From Desulfospira sp963664655 (GTDB lineage: Bacteria; Desulfobacterota; Desulfobacteria; Desulfobacterales; Desulfobacteraceae), in assembly GCA_963664655.2 (NCBI GenBank), contig OY761554.1, positions 2,976,001 through 3,040,000 of the forward strand: 64,000 bases of DNA, given 5' to 3'. Shown here one piece after another: positions 49,728 through 56,776 of this stretch (the first letter of the stretch is position 1; every line of letters begins with the position of its first letter). Made by a program: the position numbers and the translations under genes. The notes beneath the pieces were generated by a model, which saw nothing but the letters and a program-made list of their open reading frames with translations, ran no database searches and was not told the DNA's origin.

Positions 49728-52700
49728 TCACTGCGGCTGATGTTCCGTATGCTGTTTGATCTCGTCTAAGGCCTCGTTGAACCGGTATTTGCCGATAAGG
49801 AAATTGACGGTTTCCATGAGCTTTCGCTCTTCTGTGTTCAGATCGGTGGCTTTGAGCCGGGAAAGCACCGGCTGGATCTGCTTGGGGCGGCGCTTTTCAA
49901 CCGCCTGGGACAGTTGTTCCCATAAATCGCCCCGGGGTTCTTCTGAAACGGCCGGGGCAGGGGACGGGTCATCCTGGTGTTTAAGGAGGCTGCTGGCGTT
50001 GACCTCGTCAATCATCCGGGCCAATTTGGTTTCAAAATCCGGCAGCAGGGACTCATCCAGGGTGTCTTCTATTTTCCCGGCAACCTCCTGCAGGGCAGAG
50101 GCCCCGATATTGCCCGACAGCCCTTTAATGGTGTGGGCCATCCTTTCGGCTTCTTTTTTGTCTTCATGTATCAGGGCCCGCAGCTTGGGAGTGATGTCCT
50201 GGTAATCGGCAATAAAATCTTTTAAGATTTTGGCGTAAAGCGCCGTGTCCCCCATCATGCGGCGCAGTCCGGTTTCGGCGTCAATGGTGGTGAAATCCGG
50301 CAGGCCCTGGGGTTCTGAACCCGTGTCTTCAGGGGGGGGCGGCACTGTATCCGGATCAAAGGCGGCACATTTTTTGGAAATGAGCCGGAGCAGGGCCGCA
50401 AAAAGCTGGTCCACGTTGATGGGCTTGACAATATGTTCGGTGGCCCCGTGATCCAGGGCTTTTTGCACATCACTGGCCATGGCGTTGGCCGTCAGCGCAA
50501 TAATGGGAACATCCGGATCAAATTTCCGGATTTGTTCTGTGGCCTCATACCCGTCCATGACGGGCATCTGGATGTCCATGAGAATCAGTTCATATTTTTC
50601 CGGGGCCTGCCGGTAGGTTTCCAGGGCAATCTGCCCGTTTTCCGCCTCGGTGATGATGATCCCGCTGTGGGAGAGCATGCCCTGAACGATTTCCCGGTTC
50701 AGCTTGTTGTCCTCCACGAGCAGGATAGCGCTGCCCTTGAGGGTGGTCAGCTCTTTTTTGAGCTGTGCGGCATTGGTGTCTTGCTGATATTCGCGTTTAA
50801 CGGCCTCACCGGTAAAGGTTTCCAGGATAACCTCGTAAAGGTGGGAGGGGTTGATGGGCTTAAATAAAAATGTTTTGATGCCTTCTTGTTCCGCCTCTTC
50901 AACCACGGAGTCCTGGTGGTAGGCTGACACCATCATAATGACTTTGTCGGTAGATCTGCCGCTTTCCTTGATCTGCCGCACCGTTTCAATACCGCTCATC
51001 TCGGGCATGTGCCAGTCCATCAGGACCAGGTCAAATTCTGTTTCCCTCTCGCAGATCATGGACAGGGCCTCCCGGCCGCTGACCGCCGTCCGGGTGTCGA
51101 TGTGATAATGGCTGAGCATTTTTTCAAGGATTTCCCGCCATGAAGAGGTATCATCCACAATAAGGGCTTTTTTGTCCTTAAACTGTTTTAAGCCCGCCGG
51201 TTTTTCCGGCTGTTCAAGGATGGTCACCTCAAAGGCAAAGGTGCTGCCCTTTTCATATTCGCTTTCCACCCATATGTTGCCGCCCATCATTTCCACTAAC
51301 CGTTTGGAAATGGTCAGGCCAAGGCCCGTGCCTCCGTATTTGCGGGTGGTGGATACATCGGCCTGGGAAAAGGACTGAAACAGCTTGCCCTGCTGCTCCG
51401 GTGTCAGGCCGATGCCGGTGTCTTTGACCTCAAACAGGAACCGGTTTTTTTCAAGCTTTTGGACATATACCCCGACTTCCCCGTTTTCAGTGAACTTTAC
51501 GGCGTTGTTGACCAGATTGGTTAACACCTGGCCTAACCTTAAGGGGTCTCCGTGCAGGTTCATGGCGGTGATGTTGTCGTAGGATACAATAAAATCAATA
51601 TTTCTTTCAGCGGCCTTGGCTTCCACGATGGTGGCCACATTGCCGATCACCGTACTCAAGTCAAAGTCGATGTTCTCCAGCTGAAGCTTGCCGGCCTCGA
51701 TTTTTGAGATATCGAGAATGTCGTTGATAATGCCCAGAAGGGCGTTGGCCGATATCTCTATTTTTTCGATGAACCCCTGCTGGGCCGGGGTGAATTCAGT
51801 TTCCTTCAACAGGTAAAGCATGCCGGTAATGGCGTTCATGGGGGTTCTGATTTCATGGCTCATGTTGGCCAGGAATGCGCTTTTGGCCTTGTTGGCGGCT
51901 TCGGCGGCCTGGCGCTGCCGTTCAGCCTGGGCCCGTTTCATCCGGGCGGTAATGTCGATGAGGTGGCCGGTAATGCCGTACATTTTGCCGCTCGGGCTAT
52001 ACAGTGCCCTTCCTGACAGGGAAACCCAGAGCAGGGTTCCGTTTTTATGCTTCATCCGGACCCTGAAGTCGGTCACGGTGCCGTTTTCAATGATTTTGTC
52101 CACAAACCGCTGCCGGTCCTTGATATCTTCGAAGAGGTCTGCGCTGATGTCCTGGCTGCTTTCAAGCAGTTCTTGGGTTGACCCGTATCCGAATGTTTTG
52201 GCCATGGCCGGGTTTATCTCCAGGTAGTTCCCCTTCTCGGTGACCTGGAAAACCCCTTCAATGGCGTTTTCAAATAAAGACCGGTATTTTTCTTCCGCCT
52301 GCCTGGACTGGGTCAGCGCTTTTTCCTGGAATTCGACCATATCAAAGAATGACTTGTACAGCAGCCGGATTTCCTGGCCCACATTGGCGCCAAGCCCGCC
52401 GGCATTTTTATCTACCGCCGGATTGCTGCGGATCTCGTTGGCCACCTGGGCCAGCCTGAGGATGGGGTGAACCAGGCCGGTGTTCACATGCCGGGCAAAG
52501 ATCAGGGTGGCCAGAAGGCAAAAAGTAATACCCGTGACAAAAACGATCAGGAAAAACTGGAACGGCTTTTTGGCCGCGGCCAGGCTTGACAGGACAAGAC
52601 AGTTGAACCGGTTTCGCTCCAAAGCCCTGGGCAGGCTGATGTCGGCGGCCATGAACACTTCTTCTTTTCCCTGGTGCCCAATGGTCATTTCTTTGATGAT

Positions 52701-53372
52701 TTGGTGTTGATGCAGATGGTGGGCATATTGAACCTGTGAAAGCCATTCCGATTCAGCCACAGGGCCGTCCGAATTGAAGATGGTCAGGCCGGTGAGGCCG
52801 TTTTTGCTCATTTCCTCGATGGTGCCGGCCGGCGGAAAGGCGGCAAGGGTGATCAGGGTCCCGATCCTGGCCGCTTTGTCCATTACGGGAACGGCATTGA
52901 CCACGGCCAGCTGCCCCTGGTAGGTGGTATACATGGTGTCGCTTCCCTTAACGGCCAGAGCCGGGGGGTAACGGCCCTCATCCTTGGGGATATGGGTCAC
53001 GATATCCCCCTTTGCATTCAACAGCCAGATCCGGTCAAACCCCCCCTCGTAGCCCATGCTTTTTCTTAAGATCCGGTTGGCCTGGGCCGGCAGATCCAGG
53101 TGAATGACCACCCGCAGGGCGTTCTGCTCGGCCAGGTTCCGGGTCTGGTGCTGGAGGAAAACCAGGTCCCGGGTCATCATGCTTTCCATGAGCCTTGCGG
53201 TCTGCTGAAGGTTGTTGAGCATGGCATGGCGGATCATGTGGGTGCCGGTAAAATAGACAATGATCAGCCCAATAGCGCCCACACATGCAGCTATCCCCAG
53301 ACTGGCCATCAGCTTAAACCGCAGTGACCGGTGCCGCACCCCTTCGGATGGAGACTGTTGGAAAAGGTTCAT
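49728..53372 (-). CDS. Hybrid histidine kinase (HAMP-like-PAS-HisKA-HATPase-REC-REC-Hpt)
   Basis: 1214 aa from the ATG at 53372, 13 bp after the binding-protein gene; the frame upstream of it overlaps that gene and is rejected. Membrane helices (about 20-42 and 285-308) flank a periplasmic sensor. PAS about 395-510; H-box FLANMSHEIRTPMNAITG; ATPase N/G boxes with GTGLGLTISK. Receivers carry LVLMDWHMPEMSG and LILMDIQMPVMDG; the Hpt domain has AERMAHTIKGLSGNIG. A full phosphorelay in one chain (BarA/EvgS-like). Its output regulator is not adjacent. Confidence 0.94.
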   Translation of the reverse strand: MNLFQQSPSEGVRHRSLRFKLMASLGIAACVGAIGLIIVYFTGTHMIRHAMLNNLQQTARLMESMMTRDLVFLQHQTRNLAEQNALRVVIHLDLPAQANRILRKSMGYEGGFDRIWLLNAKGDIVTHIPKDEGRYPPALAVKGSDTMYTTYQGQLAVVNAVPVMDKAARIGTLITLAAFPPAGTIEEMSKNGLTGLTIFNSDGPVAESEWLSQVQYAHHLHQHQIIKEMTIGHQGKEEVFMAADISLPRALERNRFNCLVLSSLAAAKKPFQFFLIVFVTGITFCLLATLIFARHVNTGLVHPILRLAQVANEIRSNPAVDKNAGGLGANVGQEIRLLYKSFFDMVEFQEKALTQSRQAEEKYRSLFENAIEGVFQVTEKGNYLEINPAMAKTFGYGSTQELLESSQDISADLFEDIKDRQRFVDKIIENGTVTDFRVRMKHKNGTLLWVSLSGRALYSPSGKMYGITGHLIDITARMKRAQAERQRQAAEAANKAKSAFLANMSHEIRTPMNAITGMLYLLKETEFTPAQQGFIEKIEISANALLGIINDILDISKIEAGKLQLENIDFDLSTVIGNVATIVEAKAAERNIDFIVSYDNITAMNLHGDPLRLGQVLTNLVNNAVKFTENGEVGVYVQKLEKNRFLFEVKDTGIGLTPEQQGKLFQSFSQADVSTTRKYGGTGLGLTISKRLVEMMGGNIWVESEYEKGSTFAFEVTILEQPEKPAGLKQFKDKKALIVDDTSSWREILEKMLSHYHIDTRTAVSGREALSMICERETEFDLVLMDWHMPEMSGIETVRQIKESGRSTDKVIMMVSAYHQDSVVEEAEQEGIKTFLFKPINPSHLYEVILETFTGEAVKREYQQDTNAAQLKKELTTLKGSAILLVEDNKLNREIVQGMLSHSGIIITEAENGQIALETYRQAPEKYELILMDIQMPVMDGYEATEQIRKFDPDVPIIALTANAMASDVQKALDHGATEHIVKPINVDQLFAALLRLISKKCAAFDPDTVPPPPEDTGSEPQGLPDFTTIDAETGLRRMMGDTALYAKILKDFIADYQDITPKLRALIHEDKKEAERMAHTIKGLSGNIGASALQEVAGKIEDTLDESLLPDFETKLARMIDEVNASSLLKHQDDPSPAPAVSEEPRGDLWEQLSQAVEKRRPKQIQPVLSRLKATDLNTEERKLMETVNFLIGKYRFNEALDEIKQHTEHQPQ

Positions 53373-53385
53373 TGAGCTCAAGTTA

Positions 53386-54465
53386 TTATTTTTCGGGTTC
53401 GCCCTTGAGTTCAATGTGCTTGAACACGGAATCCGATGCCAGAAGAATGTCTTCAGGGATAAACAGGCCCAGTTCATTGGCACGTTCAAGGTTGAAGACA
53501 ATGGCATAATCCGGGGCTTCTATAATGGCCAGGTTGCCGGGAGATTCCCCTTCCAGGATGGCGGCAACCTGAACCCCGGCGTGTTTGCCCATACTCTTGA
53601 AGTCTACCGAGGCGCCGCCAAACAGCCCTAACTTGCAGAAAAAGTAATTGAGCGGGATTTCCGGTTTTCTGGAGTTCGCCAGGGTCCACCGGAAAATCTC
53701 CGGTGCCGTTACCCGTGTTCCGTCGGACGCGGGCAGGGTTAAGGCCACCGGGTACAGGGCCTGGACAGAATCATCCCGGTTCAGTTCCTTTATCAGAACT
53801 TTATATTCGTCAAAGGTCTTGACCCTGCGCACCTCCCACGCCACGGGCAGCCCCTCGGCCGCTTCAAGCTCGAACTGCTTGGTAATGGCATTGCCCGTTG
53901 GTGAGTAATCCGTGATGCCCACGACTTTTTTGATACCGGACAGGGCATTGTACAAGACGGTCAGTGCCCGTTTAAGGTGAAGTTTTTCGTACACCCCGGT
54001 GACATTGCCCCCCGGGTGTTCCCGGGTGTCCATGAACTCTTTTTTCCGGTCATAGTCCTCGGGCTGGCCGTTCAGACCGCAGAAAACCACCGCGGTCCCC
54101 GGCCGGTTGACAAGTTCCAGGCCGACTTCGCGAAAAGCGTTATCGTCAAGGGTTACGACGATTCGGGGGGTGAGTTTTTCAACTTCTTTTAATGCCAGCT
54201 GCCCCCGTTCAGCCACGGCTTCCGGGGTGGTGTAGGTTTTTTTGGTGTCCATGTAAAATTCTTTAACCGCTACCTTGTCCGGATACAGCCCGGCTTCCGT
54301 CAGGGCCTCGACAACCCCGTCCGCCTGGGGCTGGCCGCAGACATGGTCTTTCTCGTAGCTGTGGACAATCAGGACCAGGGGTGTTTGGGCATAAGCAACA
54401 GACAGGGCAAATACCGGCAGAAAAATCGCCGGCATCACGGTAATGAATAGTTTAAACCGATCCAT
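53386..54465 (-). CDS. ABC-type periplasmic binding protein (PF04392-like), sensor partner of the hybrid kinase
   Basis: 359 aa. Signal peptide about 1-26 (MDRFKLFITVMPAIFLPVFA...). Body matches the ABC_sub_bind family: VVTLDDNAFREVGLELV, GTAVVFCGLNGQPEDY and PLNYFFCKLGLFGGASVDFK. GGAGGT lies before the ATG. No ABC permease or ATPase genes are near; instead the hybrid kinase gene follows by 13 bp, so it probably presents a ligand to that kinase's periplasmic domain. The ligand is unknown. Confidence 0.88.
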   Translation of the reverse strand: MDRFKLFITVMPAIFLPVFALSVAYAQTPLVLIVHSYEKDHVCGQPQADGVVEALTEAGLYPDKVAVKEFYMDTKKTYTTPEAVAERGQLALKEVEKLTPRIVVTLDDNAFREVGLELVNRPGTAVVFCGLNGQPEDYDRKKEFMDTREHPGGNVTGVYEKLHLKRALTVLYNALSGIKKVVGITDYSPTGNAITKQFELEAAEGLPVAWEVRRVKTFDEYKVLIKELNRDDSVQALYPVALTLPASDGTRVTAPEIFRWTLANSRKPEIPLNYFFCKLGLFGGASVDFKSMGKHAGVQVAAILEGESPGNLAIIEAPDYAIVFNLERANELGLFIPEDILLASDSVFKHIELKGEPEK

Positions 54466-54664
54466 TAATGACCTCCGTAATTTCTAAATTGGCGGCAGGC
54501 GAAATGTGCGATTCCGGCCCCGAAAACACCTGCCGCCATGACGGGCAGCATGGGGGGATCATTAAATGGTCCATGACCGGTAATCTTATGAGGATAAAAA
54601 GCCGCGGTTATTATAAGATATAAACAAATGCCGGCATCGTGTCAAGAGACTGGAACAGGGTGAT

Positions 54665-54931
54665 CAGGGCAATCGCATGTAAGAATTAAGTTGAATCTTG
54701 GATTATCATATGACAAGGGATGGTGGTGCAGGGGCAATTCATGAATTGCCCCCGTAAAGGTTATTCATGAATCGCCCCTGCAACCGGTCCAACAGCACCG
54801 CCTCATCCGGTCTCCTTTTCTCCGGTTTCCGTTTGAGGACACCGGGGTTTGGCTGTCGCCAAACACCACAGAGGGGCTTGGACCCCATCCTCACACATAA
54901 AACAGCTGGCAGATTACATGCGATCACCCTG
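54665..54931. mobile_element. MITE-like element, larger copy with nested REP hairpin
   Basis: Left end CAGGGCAATCGCATGTAA (54665-54682), right end TTACATGCGATCACCCTG (54914-54931), 16 of 18 matching as inverted repeats. Interior holds a GCAGGGGC...GCCCCTGC palindrome (54728-54781), an ATCCGGTCTCC tract and a CCACAGAGG word. No coding frame. Confidence 0.75.
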
Positions 54932-54935
54932 GCCT

Positions 54936-56216
54936 TTAATATTTCAAGTCTCCCAGGTTCGTAAATTCAAGTTCGCCGAAATAGTGGACCCGGGCATGGG
55001 GGATTTTTTTTATTTCGCCGGCCAGGGCATGGCTTGCCAGAAAACGGGTGGTGTGCATGGTATCTTTGATGATTACGGCCCTGACCCGGGACGGATCAAG
55101 GGGGCCAATGGTCTGAAATGCCGCCTGGACCGCCTTTTCTTCGGTGGGAAGCCTCACCGGAATAAAGGCTTTGCGCAGGGACATGGAGGTGAGTGCGTTC
55201 ATCAGGGTGGCCTCATAATCCATGGACTGAAAGACCTTTTCCGTAATGATGTCGGCATTGCCAAGCCCTATGGCATTGCCGGCGGTTTGGGCGGACAGGT
55301 TCAGCACCACCACCCGTTTGGCCTCAAGGCTTTGGGAAAAATCGTCTTCCATTAAATCGTAAGTCCGGCCCGTGACATTGGGGTCCATGCCGGAACCGCT
55401 GATTTCCTTGCCGATCTGCCCGATGACCAGCACATCTATTTTGTCAAAGGGAAGGCCCGGGAAATTGTTTTTTGCCTGTTCAAGGAGCCGGGCCTCGCCC
55501 CCGGCCATGTCCCGGGCTGAAAGGACCGCCACGGCCATGGTCCGGTCATGGGCGTTTTCCACCACCCCGATGCCCAGGCGCAGGTTGGTCTTTTCCAGGA
55601 TGGTATCGCCCATGGGCTTTAACAGGTTATAAAATCCGTATTTCAAGGCCATGTGGTGGTAGGCCAGGGCCCCTTCATGCTTGCCCATGCCCACCACCAT
55701 CATTTTATAAAGGCCGCTTTCCATGGGGCCTTTGAATTTGGTATGGGGTTTGATCCGGTTGATGCACAGGGCATGGTCGGCCTGAAGGGCCCTTGATGAG
55801 AAAAAAACGGGCACGTCCCCAAAGACCTGTCCCACCTTTACCGCGTCCATTTCCGGGTAAATGGGGGCATTGCAGGTGTCAGGCGTAATGTTGAGCTTTT
55901 CAAGAACTTTGACCTGGCCATCAGGGGTGGCGCTGCCATGGCTGCCCATGGCCGGGATGATAAAGGGGGCGGCCCCTTTTTGTTTAATGCACCGGCAGAT
56001 ACCGGCGACAAATCCGTCAATATGGGCGATCCCCCGGGACCCCACGCCCACGGCCACCGTTTGGCCGGCCCGGATGCCGGCCCGGTCAAGGGCCGGGCAA
56101 AGTCTGGCTTCAAGTTCCCCTACCGGATCGGAAAGGGCATTGTCCGGCGGGTTGAGATCAACCTGGTAAAACGGGGGAAAACAAAATTTTTGCGCCAGGT
56201 ATTCCGGGTACCGCAT
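54936..56216 (-). CDS. LarA-like (DUF2088) protein, probable lactate racemase family
   Basis: 426 aa, same size as nickel-pincer lactate racemase LarA. N-terminal DUF2088 features: AVGVGSRGIAHIDG, then PAMGSHGSATPDGQVKVL, which resembles the GxHxxxT region of LarA. Later LCINRIKPHTKFKGPMESG and VVGMGKHEGALAYH may hold further His/Lys ligands, though I cannot align them surely. Cytoplasmic, with AAGGA before the ATG. The divergent neighbour encodes an FAD/FeS lactate-type dehydrogenase, which fits racemisation followed by oxidation. larB/C/E cofactor genes are not in the window. It could instead act on another 2-hydroxyacid. Confidence 0.65.
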   Translation of the reverse strand: MRYPEYLAQKFCFPPFYQVDLNPPDNALSDPVGELEARLCPALDRAGIRAGQTVAVGVGSRGIAHIDGFVAGICRCIKQKGAAPFIIPAMGSHGSATPDGQVKVLEKLNITPDTCNAPIYPEMDAVKVGQVFGDVPVFFSSRALQADHALCINRIKPHTKFKGPMESGLYKMMVVGMGKHEGALAYHHMALKYGFYNLLKPMGDTILEKTNLRLGIGVVENAHDRTMAVAVLSARDMAGGEARLLEQAKNNFPGLPFDKIDVLVIGQIGKEISGSGMDPNVTGRTYDLMEDDFSQSLEAKRVVVLNLSAQTAGNAIGLGNADIITEKVFQSMDYEATLMNALTSMSLRKAFIPVRLPTEEKAVQAAFQTIGPLDPSRVRAVIIKDTMHTTRFLASHALAGEIKKIPHARVHYFGELEFTNLGDLKY

Positions 56217-56546
56217 GGGGGTTCCTTAAATTTGTTCTGATTCCGGCGGTCTGCAACATTAAACAAGGCGATCACACCGGAATCTGTAAAATATCGGCAG
56301 AAGATGTTTGACATCTGACGGCCTTTGGGGTTCTATACCACAGGCGGCCGGACCAGGACAAGCTTTGAGAGATCAGGACCTGGGGTAATGGCATTTATAA
56401 TCCGGCATGGTATTTGGAAGTTGTTGGTAAGGATAAAGAATGGAGACCGGAGACCGGATGTTGCGTATTCTTAAGGGATAAGCATTCCGGTCTGCGGTCT
56501 GCGGTTTCCGGTCTCCAGTCAATTATGTTGAAGGTTAAAAAAATTT
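56217..56546. other. Intergenic region with purine/pyrimidine inverted tracts
   Basis: No gene. GGAGACCGGAGACCGGATG (56439-56457) faces CCGGTCTGCGGTCTGCGG and TTTCCGGTCTCC (56490-56517) around GTATTCTTAAGGGATAAGC, a centre also recognisable in the 35182 element. The frame at 56414-56632 only translates this and array C. Confidence 0.6.
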
Positions 56547-56727
56547 TATATGAAAGTCATACTAACAGGCTGAAAAGACTTTCATTTTTCGTTGTTGACG
56601 GTGCTTGGTTGGATAATCCAAGCCGTCCGTGACGGTTATATGAAAGTCTCACAAAGGTCCTGAGAAGACTTTCAATATTTGTTGTGGGCGGCTCTTGGTT
56701 GGATAACCAAAGCGGCCCGTGGCCGTT
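56547..56727. repeat. Tandem hairpin repeat array C (two units)
   Basis: Unit 1 (from 56547) ends with CCGTC-CGT-GACGG; unit 2 (from 56637) has the AATATTTGTTG linker and ends with CGGCC-CGT-GGCCG. 90-bp period, same orientation as the downstream dehydrogenase gene, whose start lies 50 bp away. Unit 2 mixes the 5' part of array B unit 1 with the 3' part of array B unit 2. Confidence 0.85.
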
Positions 56728-56776
56728 ATATGAACTTTAAATCGGGTTCATTCAGGATAGACACCGGGCTTTGATC

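Noticed and set aside
53373..53507. 45-codon extension of the hybrid kinase
   Set aside because: Lies inside the binding-protein coding region and precedes the natural start MNLFQQ before the first membrane helix.
56414..56632. Small coding frame ending RLKRLSFFVVDGAWLDNPSRP-like, also present in array A (31798-32358)
   Set aside because: It only translates the repeat unit. The peptide is not kept in array B or in variant units, while the hairpin pairing is, so structure rather than protein is conserved.
32182..56727. CRISPR-like reading of the 90-bp tandem units
   Set aside because: Units are contiguous and similar along their whole length; there are no unique spacers, no short fixed repeat and no cas genes.
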